Positions 1-7,159 of a DNA stretch of 13,406 nt are shown piece by piece. The position numbers were made by a program, and so were the translations under genes. The stretch is from contig DTSC01000096.1 in NCBI GenBank assembly GCA_012965625.1, positions 1 through 13,406 of the forward strand. The letters are read 5' to 3'. Source of the DNA: Flavobacteriales bacterium. GTDB lineage: Bacteria > Bacteroidota > Bacteroidia > NORP154. Each line of letters starts with the position of its first letter. The stretch's first letter is position 1. The notes under the pieces were generated by a model, which was not told the DNA's origin, made no database searches, and worked only from the letters and a program-made list of their open reading frames with translations.

Positions 1-320
1 CCATGTACGCTGCAGACCGCTCTAGTATAAACACCTTATCTCAGGCCATTGATATTTGCACAGATTTAGGGGAAGGAATTGGTATTGCAGTCGACGTCTA
101 TCACGTTTGGTGGGATCCTGAATTAGAAAAACAGCTTGAAAGGGCCGGAAGCAGAAACCTCATCCTGGGCTACCACGTTTGCGATTGGCTGGTACCTACA
201 GAAGATCTGCTGCTCGACCGGGGTATGATGGGTGATGGTATTATCGACCTAATAAAGATTCGCCAATGGGTAGAGAAAACAGGATATGACGGATGTATAG
301 AGGTAGAGATCTTTTCATAA
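1..320 (+). CDS. Sugar phosphate isomerase/epimerase-like TIM barrel, C-terminal part, truncated at its 3' end
   Basis: This is the C-terminal part of a xylose-isomerase-like TIM-barrel protein (AP endonuclease 2/sugar phosphate isomerase-epimerase superfamily). The gene begins left of the window; the Met at base 3 is probably internal because the reading starts mid-barrel. Visible residues: D-V-Y-H (residues 31-34 counted from that Met), Y-H-V-C-D-W with H58, and I-E-V-E-I-F at the end. The D to H spacing and the final Glu strand match the usual metal and substrate positions of the superfamily. Members normally continue about 20 residues past the last Glu strand with an aromatic-rich final helix. 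Here TAA follows I-F-S directly, and the last 80 bases overlap the convergent protease frame. I read it as a 3'-truncated, possibly inactive gene. The superfamily includes ketose epimerases, inosose dehydratases and hydroxypyruvate isomerases, so the exact substrate is unknown. Confidence 0.8.
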   Translation, partial: MYAADRSSINTLSQAIDICTDLGEGIGIAVDVYHVWWDPELEKQLERAGSRNLILGYHVCDWLVPTEDLLLDRGMMGDGIIDLIKIRQWVEKTGYDGCIEVEIFS

Positions 321-1584
321 GGAACTTACCGCTTATTCTTTTGCTTACTATCGTAGAATAATAGAAATATAATCCCTTCCCAAAATCATTTGTATTCACC
401 TTAATAGATCTGCCGTTAATAGCATTATCAAAGACCAATTTACCTTGTGCATTGTATATGGAAAGCTGGGCTTGAATTTGCTCAAATTGGAAATTAATAT
501 GGTCCTTTGCAGGATTAGGGTATGCCATTATTGAATTACTATTTACAAGTTCTAATATGCTTATTGCCGGTGTTGTACAACCTGTTGCTGCTAAATTTGA
601 TGGAGACCATAATGTAATTCTGGATGGCAGGTTTAAAGCGGCTGTCATTCTGTCGACCTGGCCTTCCGTGAACATCTTTTTACAATCATGGTTATAATCC
701 ATGTAATTTTCTCCATTGGTAGAAACAATGCAGCTTAGATCATTATTCGTACACCCTGAGAGCTCTATTGCTCCTCCTAATGTTGGCGGCGTGTCATCTA
801 CATAATCTCCAGGGCTGTCGCAACCATTTTGAAACGTGTGACGGAGATTGAGCCAATGCCCTGCCTCATGTGTTCCCACAGAAGCCCAATCTTGTCCGGG
901 AATAAGCTCAGAATGACTGCCATAACCCCACCGTATAGAGCTGTAAAAAATGCCACCTGCATTATTATTAGAGCCAGTGGTACTTGGATAATATGCATAG
1001 GCGGTGAAAAGTGAAGGACTGCCACCTGTATACTTGGGTAAATAGATATTCAGGTATTTATAATTATCCCAGGCATATTGAAATAAGTCTGGAATATTGA
1101 GCATTGCAAGCGAGTCTTCATAGTAAATTACCCCGGGAGTAGAATTGCCATTAGGGTCAAGAGAAGCAAGGCAAAATTGTATGCCTAAAGTACCTTTTAT
1201 ACTGTCAAATTCAGGATCTATTGTATTCCAGTCATCATTTAAACCATTAAAATCGGTGTTAAGGATATCAATTCCTGATTGAACTTGGGCAGAGTCAATT
1301 TTTCCATCATCGCCAAAATGGAAAACATGAAGGACAACAGGTATTGTATATTGAGCAGTACTTTGTTGTGCATTATTTTTGGCACGCTCCATCACTATCT
1401 GTTTTACAAATGCTTTGGTGAAATCCTCGTTATCCTCAATTTCCAACAGTGCTTTCGGGTTATTCTCAAGATGCCTTGCCAGGATCTCATCTGCAGAGCA
1501 TGGTGAAACCGGCGTGTTATTTTGGGCTTTTACAATAGATGTAAATAAAGTTAACCAGACCAGAATGGAATAAGATATCTTCAT
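241..1584 (-). CDS. Secreted M43 (pappalysin-type) zinc metalloprotease with T9SS sorting domain
   Basis: Predicted secreted metallopeptidase of 447 residues. A signal peptide covers about residues 1-20 (hydrophobic core, then V-K-A-Q). The metzincin zinc motif H-E-A-G-H-W-L-N-L-R-H is at 239-249 (H239, H243 and H249 ligands, E240 catalytic), and a Met-turn N-Y-M-D-Y lies around M295. The many Cys after residue 255 fit disulfides of the M43 fold. From about residue 351 (A-Y-P-N-P) to 424 (G-K-F-L-M-K) there is a Por-type C-terminal sorting domain, which in Bacteroidota directs export by the type IX system. Such domains normally end at that last strand. Here about 23 more residues (R425-R447) follow, and they are antisense to the isomerase gene, so the natural stop seems to have been lost. 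The start is chosen because it gives a clean signal peptide. No TAnnTTTG promoter was seen upstream. The substrate is unknown. Confidence 0.9.
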   Translation of the reverse strand: MKISYSILVWLTLFTSIVKAQNNTPVSPCSADEILARHLENNPKALLEIEDNEDFTKAFVKQIVMERAKNNAQQSTAQYTIPVVLHVFHFGDDGKIDSAQVQSGIDILNTDFNGLNDDWNTIDPEFDSIKGTLGIQFCLASLDPNGNSTPGVIYYEDSLAMLNIPDLFQYAWDNYKYLNIYLPKYTGGSPSLFTAYAYYPSTTGSNNNAGGIFYSSIRWGYGSHSELIPGQDWASVGTHEAGHWLNLRHTFQNGCDSPGDYVDDTPPTLGGAIELSGCTNNDLSCIVSTNGENYMDYNHDCKKMFTEGQVDRMTAALNLPSRITLWSPSNLAATGCTTPAISILELVNSNSIMAYPNPAKDHINFQFEQIQAQLSIYNAQGKLVFDNAINGRSIKVNTNDFGKGLYFYYSTIVSKRISGKFLMKRSLPLYIRHILFSLPIGESLLGR

Positions 1585-1746
1585 AGTTTATAAATTCTAT
1601 TTAATGGCTGTTAAGGTCCTGTATAATAATGGCATTGCCATTTTACATTAATCTGTGTTTGGACTTCTAATTTACAAAATCCAGCGGAACTACGATGTTT
1701 TGGATAGGCAAGTCCTGGCATGTATAATTGCAAACAGCAGCACCTT
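1585..1746. other. Intergenic region upstream of the protease gene
   Basis: This 162-base gap lies between the protease start and the stop of the MetE-like gene. It should hold the protease promoter, but I see no TAnnTTTG element on the minus strand. It contains a short perfect dyad at 1628-1642, and on the plus strand at 1682-1747 an open stretch whose peptide loosely recalls the missing end of the isomerase (see findings). No gene is called here. Confidence 0.5.
1628..1642. repeat. Short perfect inverted repeat
   Basis: AATGGCA and TGCCATT are separated by one base, a 7-bp perfect dyad 44 bases upstream of the protease start codon. Its position would suit an operator, but it is short and may be chance. 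It has no T-tract and does not look like an intrinsic terminator. Confidence 0.25.
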
Positions 1747-2751
1747 TTACTTCAGATACAAGTCCCTCCCTTTCACTAGAGCCTCTATCTTAGCATCCAC
1801 TATTGTCCGGTCCAGCATCCAAAAGCCACAATCAGGGTGAATGTACTTGATCCTTTCAGGCCCCAGGATGCTTCCTATCCGATCGAGATCTCTTGCAATG
1901 TTATCCGGCGTTTCCACTTCGCTGGACTTGATATCCACCACACCAATTCCCAGGCCTAGTTCTGATTTCAGCCCTTTGAATACTTCAATTTCATCAGCCG
2001 GCCTGTTCTTGCATTCCAAGACTACGTGATCGGCGTGAAGTCCGTCAAAATATCTCAAGAGCTTATCCCATGTGCCCGTCTGTACCCGCTTTCCTGCATA
2101 ATTACCAAAACACAGGTGCACGGCGCCACTTGTTTTTATGCTGTCCAAAACCATATTGATTGCTGCCAACGCCCATTCCCACTCTTCAGGATGACCAGGG
2201 AGGTTGGCTTCGTCGACCTGGATCACATCGGCATCCAGCTGAGCGGCTTGCTCAGCCAATACTTCTGCAAAAGCCATTGCAATTTTATCTGTTGAGCCAT
2301 AGTGCTTATCCGCTACCGTTTTTGACAACATATGCGGTCCGGTCATCGTGAACTTAGTGGGTTTTGTTGCCGTATCAGTCAATTTTCTGCACGGACTTAC
2401 CAGGTCCAAAGAACCAGGTCCAATTGGACCTTCTACAATGCCTGGGGAAGTTTTGCGGAATTTCATTCCCTCTCGTTCGTTGTATTCATCGCGTTCATTG
2501 GTGCTCAATTCAGATCGGATCCCTGTCATGGGTCCAATGAAATAATCGATCATGCCATTTGTCTCGGGATGGTCACTATCAAACCGGTAAAGCTCCCCAT
2601 CGCAAACCAGGTCAAGCCCCAAGTCTTCTAATCTTTTGATCACTTTCTGGGAAGCATCCTTGAGCTCCTGCATGGTAGGAAGGTCAGGCATCCAACCACG
2701 GATGGTATATGATCCAACAACGGTGGTTTTTATCAGGGGTTCGTTCGTCAT
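1747..2751 (-). CDS. Stand-alone MetE-core-like zinc methyltransferase (cobalamin-independent methionine synthase C-terminal domain family)
   Basis: A 334-residue protein of the MetE C-terminal (Meth_synt_2) TIM-barrel family. All four expected zinc-site residues are visible: H212-x-C214 (V-H-L-C-F-G), E246 (V-L-E-C-K) and C308 (H-P-D-C-G-F). The N-terminal V-V-G-S-Y motif (residues 11-15) and D-G-E (51-53) are also typical, as is I-Q-V-D-E-A (177-182). Classical MetE is about 750 residues with an N-terminal duplicated barrel; this gene has only the catalytic barrel, as in archaeal and some bacterial core-MetE proteins. The family transfers a methyl group to a thiol, usually homocysteine. The methyl donor of short forms varies and cannot be read here. 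It stands alone, divergent from the symporter fusion gene, with no methionine-pathway gene nearby. Confidence is high for the family and low for methionine synthesis as the role. Confidence 0.85.
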   Translation of the reverse strand: MTNEPLIKTTVVGSYTIRGWMPDLPTMQELKDASQKVIKRLEDLGLDLVCDGELYRFDSDHPETNGMIDYFIGPMTGIRSELSTNERDEYNEREGMKFRKTSPGIVEGPIGPGSLDLVSPCRKLTDTATKPTKFTMTGPHMLSKTVADKHYGSTDKIAMAFAEVLAEQAAQLDADVIQVDEANLPGHPEEWEWALAAINMVLDSIKTSGAVHLCFGNYAGKRVQTGTWDKLLRYFDGLHADHVVLECKNRPADEIEVFKGLKSELGLGIGVVDIKSSEVETPDNIARDLDRIGSILGPERIKYIHPDCGFWMLDRTIVDAKIEALVKGRDLYLK

Positions 2752-2763
2752 TCAGATTTGCTT

Positions 2764-2771
2764 TAAATTTG
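2764..2771 (+). promoter_or_regulatory. Candidate Bacteroidota -7 element for the symporter gene
   Basis: TAAATTTG matches the Bacteroidota -7 consensus TAnnTTTG, 89 bases before the symporter start at 2861. No clear TTG lies at the -33 position, so the call rests on the -7 match and placement. The same octamer plus the next T occurs in front of the minus-strand operon (10649-10656). Confidence 0.35.
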
Positions 2772-2802
2772 TATTCGCTGAACTTAAGTGTAAGATTAGG
2801 CA

Positions 2803-2810
2803 CAAAGTTA
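2803..2810 (-). promoter_or_regulatory. Candidate -7 element for the MetE-like gene
   Basis: On the minus strand this reads TAACTTTG, a TAnnTTTG match, 51 bases upstream of the MetE-like start codon at 2751. A -33 TTG at the usual distance is not evident. It faces the plus-strand element at 2764-2771, so transcripts from the two would overlap for a few tens of bases. Confidence 0.35.
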
Positions 2811-2860
2811 ATTCATTCCTGAATGATGTAGCTATAAGCAAGTCTTTTACAAATGCAAGT

Positions 2861-5296
2861 ATGACAAGGAAAATTCTAACACTGCTGGTTGTATCAATAG
2901 CATTGGTGCTTTTAGGATGCTCGAAATCAAAAGTAAAAACGGAAATTGAGTATGAGCTCTTTTCCGAGTTGGCTATTTCAAATGCTGAAGATGGCTACTT
3001 TAAGAAATATTTTGGAGAGAGCAACGGTGCTTTATTAGTAGCAGTGGTAACTTTACCGACAGTGGACAAGATCTGGGGAGCCGCTGCTGGTAATTTAATT
3101 CATGCGGTTAAAGAAGATGGAAGTTCGACCGCCTTTCATTTTGATGGTAATTCAGATGCTACTTGTGTTTCGTACGATGATATAATGTACGTCATGGGAG
3201 GTGTCTCACCTGATGGAATCTCCGACAAAGTATTTAGCTTGACCTGGAATGGCGAGGAGGTGATAACAGTACCTTTCACAAGCTTACCAATTCCGATCCG
3301 AGGTGGCACTGCAACTGTTATCGATGGCAAGATCTATATGCTGGGCGGAACCTTGGGAAATACCAAAACCAATACTCACTTATTCTGCATTGACTTGACA
3401 AAAGAAGGAACTGGCTGGCAAGATCTTGGTGAGACACCGAAGCTATTTGAGAACCCAAAGATCATAGTCCAGTCAGGCGCTATCTATGTCTTTGAAAACC
3501 CCAAAGGTGCCTCCATTCCTGAAAGATCTTATGCGTATCGTGCAGCATCTCAGGAATTCCTCGATGCAGGATGGTTTGGGTTTTTATCAGATGTGGTTCA
3601 TGCAAAAGTGATAGAGGGATTTGCTGCCGGGCAGTCTGGCATGGTCCTTCTGTCTCAGGCTGATGAGCAATTTCGCTGGGGATTATACAATACGGTGACA
3701 GATGTTCAGCATGATCTTGAAGGTATAGGAGATAAGCAGCAGCTAAAGAATATAACAAAGTTCAATGGCCAGGTGTATGGATTGGATCAAGGGGAAGTCC
3801 TAAGTATTTATAAAGTCCGTTTGGTGCCTGGGACTTCGCAGCTATCATTGTTGGATTACCTGATGCTCTTGCTCTACTTAGGCGCCCTAATCACAATAGG
3901 GTTTTTCTTTTCAAAGAAAACCAAAACAACAAAGGATTATTTTCTGGGCGGCCGCAAAATCCCTTATTGGGCAGTGGGGATCAGCTTATATGCAACGGGA
4001 ACAAGTGCCATAAGTTTCTTGGCAATTCCCACTAAAACCTATGTCACAAATCAGGTTTACGGGCTGGGAAGCTTGTGGGGCCCTTTGTTCATTATCATTG
4101 CGGCTTTCCTCATCGTGCCGGTACTTCGCAGGCTCGACATTACCTCGACCTACCAATACCTGCAAAGGAGATTCAATCAAACCGTCCGCCTGTTCGGTGC
4201 ATTTTTGTCAGTGGTATTCCAAATAGGGGGCAGGATGAGCATAGTGCTGCTCTTGCCTTCCCTGGCATTGTCGGCAGTTACAGGCATCGATGTATTCTGG
4301 GCGATCGCAGTCATGGGCATATTAGCAACAGTTTATACTTTTCTGGGAGGCATTTCAGCTGTCATCTGGAGTGATGTGCTGCAAGTGGTGATTCTCTTCG
4401 GAGGGGCAATACTGGCATTTATCATGATGATTGCTGGTACTGATGGCGGCTTTTCCGGATTTGTGGAGATCAATTTGGATCATTCAAAGTTTGATGCTTT
4501 CAAATGGGGCTGGGATTGGGGCTTACCGGTATTTTGGATTTTTATGCTGAACCAGCTTATGTTCCAGGCTACTTTTCCGGCAGACCAGGTGATGGTGCAG
4601 CGCGTTTTTACTGCTCCTTCGGTTTCGGAGGCAAGAAAGGGATATATATTGCTTGGCCTCATTGTAGTGCCCGGAACAATATTATTTCACCTCTTGGGCA
4701 GTTCGCTTTTTTCTTATTTCCACAGTCACCCTGAAGTAATGAATCCCGCTATTGATAACATCCAGGTTTTCCCCCTATACATAGTGGAAGTGATGCCGTC
4801 GGGAGTTACAGGCCTCCTTATCGCGGCGCTTTTTGCGGCCTGTATGTCAACGTTGGATTCAAGCATTAACAGTGTGACCACTGTCGTTCTCACCGACTTC
4901 TTTCCCAGCTCATCTGATGATCATAAAACACTCAAGCGGGCAAAATTACTGACATTATTTGTCGGGTTGCTGGGAACGGGCATGGCATTGCTGATGGCTA
5001 CTTTTGAAATTAAATCCATGTTTGATTGGTGGATGCAGGTTATTGCCTTGATTGGAGGTGGGTTTGGGGGTGTATTTATGCTGGGCATTTTCTCCAAAAG
5101 AGCCAATGGGCCAGGCGTTCTCATCGGTGCCATTGCCAGTATTTTTGTAACCATACTCGCCAGGCAATACACTGATATGCACTTTATGCTCTACAGCACG
5201 GTTGCAATTGTCTCTTGTATGCTTATCGGTTATCTGGCCAGCTTAGCCTTTCCGCCTGTTGACAAGGATCTGACCGGATTGACGAGAGGCGTATAA
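2861..5296 (+). CDS. Lipoprotein beta-propeller (mutarotase-like) fused to sodium:solute symporter
   Basis: An 811-residue fusion. Residues 1-20 form a lipoprotein signal ending V-L-L-G-C (C20). Residues about 30-325 look like a Kelch-type beta-propeller, with G-G-turn repeats such as V-M-G-G (111-114) and M-L-G-G (160-163); it resembles the cyclically permuted NanM/YjhT sialic-acid mutarotase family. Residues about 330-800 are a sodium:solute symporter (SSS): K-D-Y-F-L-G-G-R (358-365) then Y-A-T-G-T-S-A-I-S-F (377-386) near the first core helices, and the SSS signature A-A-C-M-S-T-L-D-S-S (659-668). The propeller would sit in the periplasm and anomerise the sugar that the symporter imports with Na+. 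The frame is open upstream to 2636, but that part is antisense to the MetE-like gene and lacks a signal; the Met at 2861 gives a clean lipoprotein signal. The sugar is unknown. Confidence 0.88.
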   Translation: MTRKILTLLVVSIALVLLGCSKSKVKTEIEYELFSELAISNAEDGYFKKYFGESNGALLVAVVTLPTVDKIWGAAAGNLIHAVKEDGSSTAFHFDGNSDATCVSYDDIMYVMGGVSPDGISDKVFSLTWNGEEVITVPFTSLPIPIRGGTATVIDGKIYMLGGTLGNTKTNTHLFCIDLTKEGTGWQDLGETPKLFENPKIIVQSGAIYVFENPKGASIPERSYAYRAASQEFLDAGWFGFLSDVVHAKVIEGFAAGQSGMVLLSQADEQFRWGLYNTVTDVQHDLEGIGDKQQLKNITKFNGQVYGLDQGEVLSIYKVRLVPGTSQLSLLDYLMLLLYLGALITIGFFFSKKTKTTKDYFLGGRKIPYWAVGISLYATGTSAISFLAIPTKTYVTNQVYGLGSLWGPLFIIIAAFLIVPVLRRLDITSTYQYLQRRFNQTVRLFGAFLSVVFQIGGRMSIVLLLPSLALSAVTGIDVFWAIAVMGILATVYTFLGGISAVIWSDVLQVVILFGGAILAFIMMIAGTDGGFSGFVEINLDHSKFDAFKWGWDWGLPVFWIFMLNQLMFQATFPADQVMVQRVFTAPSVSEARKGYILLGLIVVPGTILFHLLGSSLFSYFHSHPEVMNPAIDNIQVFPLYIVEVMPSGVTGLLIAALFAACMSTLDSSINSVTTVVLTDFFPSSSDDHKTLKRAKLLTLFVGLLGTGMALLMATFEIKSMFDWWMQVIALIGGGFGGVFMLGIFSKRANGPGVLIGAIASIFVTILARQYTDMHFMLYSTVAIVSCMLIGYLASLAFPPVDKDLTGLTRGV

Positions 5297-5297
5297 T

Positions 5298-6299
5298 TCA
5301 AACAAGCCTAGATAGTATAATAGCCAGTAATCCTGCGAGGTAGCAAAAAAACATAAAACCAATCAAGCGGTTAGTCCCGGAGGGAGCATCCTTGAATTCT
5401 TTCCAGATAAACACCCCCCAGATCGCTGCGATCATCGCGTTGCCTTGAGACAATCCCCAGGAAATGGCAAAGCCGGCTTGACCTGCAGAGATAATGCTCA
5501 GCGACAATCCAAGCCCCCATGTTGCACCTCCTAAGATCCCCATCGCATGATTTCGAAAAGAACCATTAAAGTAATCGGAATAGGAAACGGGGATGCCTTC
5601 AATCGGTTTTTTCATCAGGAAGGTGTTAAAGATGAAGTTGCTCAATAAAACACCAATGCCAAAAACGAATACTGCGCTATAGGGAGTGAGCTTGCCCTCT
5701 TCAGGTCTTGCGAAATCCGCGGCCATGGAAGAAGCGATGAAGCGGTAGAAAACAGCAAAAAGGATCCCAGCGACAACGGCGAGCAAGATGCCTTTGTAAG
5801 AAAAGTTTTGGAGTTGAGTTGACAACCTATTAGAAGTACTTGCCGACAAAATGATGGCAGCCATTATAAATCCTACGCCAGTGAATAAATAAAGCGGATT
5901 TCCGACCGGGTCTCCTAAATAATTCACCGAAACCCCCAGTATCAGCGCAATGCCTCCGCCTATGGGAAATGCCACAGACATACCCGCTAAGGCGATCGCT
6001 GCCATGAAGAGAATATTGGCTAAATTGAAAATAACGCCCCCTATAAGCGCAGAACTTATATGGGTCGTTTCAGCTTGTGAGATATCGGCGATAAAATTCC
6101 TGCCGTTCTCACCAAAGCTGCCCAAAGTGAAAGAGAAAATAAGGGATAAGAGCAATATGCCAAGAACATAATCCCAATAAAACAGCTCAAAGCGCCAATC
6201 ATCTTTCGTCAGCTTAAACATATTCGGCCAGGAACCCCAGCATAACATTGTTATGATGAGCAGAACAACGGCAAGAGGGTAACTTTCAAGGATGTACAT
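5298..6299 (-). CDS. DMT-superfamily permease, GRP sugar/ureide-permease type
   Basis: A 333-residue inner-membrane protein with about ten hydrophobic segments (roughly 8-27, 40-61, 83-100, 103-126, 136-153, 169-190, 207-227, 252-271, 276-299, 310-331). The start, M-Y-I-L-E-S-Y-P-L-A followed by M-L-C-W-G-S-W, and the F-P-I-G-G-G-I-A-L-I stretch (111-120) place it with the bacterial glucose/ribose-porter, rhamnose-symporter and plant ureide-permease relatives of the drug/metabolite transporter superfamily. It is often annotated only as a DMT permease. It is the last gene of a six-gene operon, 24 bases after the FAH gene, so it probably imports the compound the operon degrades. Its stop lies one base from the stop of the convergent symporter gene. 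Sugar or sugar acid is the likelier substrate; a ureide is the alternative, given the FAH and cyclase neighbours. Confidence 0.82.
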   Translation of the reverse strand: MYILESYPLAVVLLIITMLCWGSWPNMFKLTKDDWRFELFYWDYVLGILLLSLIFSFTLGSFGENGRNFIADISQAETTHISSALIGGVIFNLANILFMAAIALAGMSVAFPIGGGIALILGVSVNYLGDPVGNPLYLFTGVGFIMAAIILSASTSNRLSTQLQNFSYKGILLAVVAGILFAVFYRFIASSMAADFARPEEGKLTPYSAVFVFGIGVLLSNFIFNTFLMKKPIEGIPVSYSDYFNGSFRNHAMGILGGATWGLGLSLSIISAGQAGFAISWGLSQGNAMIAAIWGVFIWKEFKDAPSGTNRLIGFMFFCYLAGLLAIILSRLV

Positions 6300-6323
6300 T
6301 GATATTATTTTTATTGTGATAGC

Positions 6324-7136
6324 TTATTTTAATTGTGTCTTCTCTTTTTCAACAGGATTTATCAGCTGTCCTATTTTTTCAATTTCAATAGTTACAGTAT
6401 CTCCTGGTTTTAACCAGCGGGGCGGATCTTGTGACATGCCGACTCCCGGCGGTGTACCGGTAAGAATAACCGTTCCCGGCAGCAGGGTAGTGCTGCCACT
6501 CAAAAATTCGATAATAGCGGCAACATCAAATATCATATCACTGGTATTTGAATCCTGCATTACCTCGTCATTCAGCAGCGTCCGGATATTCAAATTATTA
6601 GGATTGGGAATTTCATCTGTTGTAACCAAACAAGGGCCCAAAGGGACGAACGTGTCGAAAAACTTGCCTCTGCACCATTGTCCGCCACCCTTCTTTAGCT
6701 GCCAGTCCCGGGCACTAACATCATTGGAGCAGGTATAGCCGAGCACATAATCCAGCGCTGTTTCCCTGGATGCATTTTTACACGCTTTCTTGATTATTAC
6801 TGCCAATTCACATTCATAATCCACCTCATTACTTTCGAGGAAAGTAGGTATCAGGATCAGGCCTTCCGGATGCTGCACGGTGTTGACACCTTTTACAAAA
6901 AGAACGGGAAACTCCGGAATATCCATATTGGCTTCCCTGGCGTGTTCCTTGTAATTTAAGCCGACACATAAAATGGAGGTGGGATTTATGGGTGCAAGTA
7001 TTTTCTGTACATCCGCAACTTGTTTGGTGGTCTCGTAATTAGTATATATGTCACCTTCGATCTTATAGTATGCACCATTTTCAATGGCAGCATAAGCTAT
7101 ATTTCCTTGGATGTCCTGGTATCGTATGATCTTCAT
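6324..7136 (-). CDS. FAH-family hydrolase (2,4-diketo-3-deoxy-sugar-acid hydrolase-like)
   Basis: A 270-residue fumarylacetoacetate hydrolase-family enzyme. The metal site is visible as E108-x-E110 (D-Y-E-C-E-L) and D139 (S-N-D-V-S-A-R-D). H65 in N-Y-K-E-H (61-65), K158 in G-K-F-F-D and the L-T-G-T-P-P-G-V-G loop (225-233) complete the usual active site. The family uses Mg2+ or Mn2+ to hydrolyse C-C bonds of beta-diketo acids or decarboxylate keto acids; in the L-fuconate and L-rhamnonate pathways it splits 2,4-diketo-3-deoxy acids to pyruvate and lactate. Close relatives are often labelled ureidoglycolate lyase or 2-hydroxyhepta-diene-dioate isomerase. With two sugar-type dehydrogenases upstream in the same operon, the diketo-acid hydrolase reading is favoured but is an inference. 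Confidence 0.85.
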   Translation of the reverse strand: MKIIRYQDIQGNIAYAAIENGAYYKIEGDIYTNYETTKQVADVQKILAPINPTSILCVGLNYKEHAREANMDIPEFPVLFVKGVNTVQHPEGLILIPTFLESNEVDYECELAVIIKKACKNASRETALDYVLGYTCSNDVSARDWQLKKGGGQWCRGKFFDTFVPLGPCLVTTDEIPNPNNLNIRTLLNDEVMQDSNTSDMIFDVAAIIEFLSGSTTLLPGTVILTGTPPGVGMSQDPPRWLKPGDTVTIEIEKIGQLINPVEKEKTQLK

Positions 7137-7159
7137 AGCTGCTTGTACATAGATGTTCT

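Noticed and set aside
318..1680. Insertion sequence or composite element carrying the protease gene
   Set aside because: No transposase, terminal inverted repeats or target duplication was seen at either end; only the junction at about 310-320 is supported.
1655..1840. A 61-codon plus-strand open frame across the end of the MetE-like gene
   Set aside because: Mostly antisense to the MetE-like gene; only its first part is considered, as a possible gene remnant, not as a gene.
2026..2631. Plus-strand open frames of 65-99 codons opposite the MetE-like gene
   Set aside because: Overlap one another and the conserved MetE-like coding sequence; shadows only.
2636..2860. Upstream extension of the symporter reading frame to an ATG at 2636
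   Set aside because: The first third is antisense to the MetE-like gene and the encoded peptide has no family character. The Met at 2861 begins a clean lipoprotein signal.
6292..6738. A 148-codon plus-strand open frame
   Set aside because: Lies antisense within the FAH gene, which has an intact active site; the peptide shows no recognisable domain.
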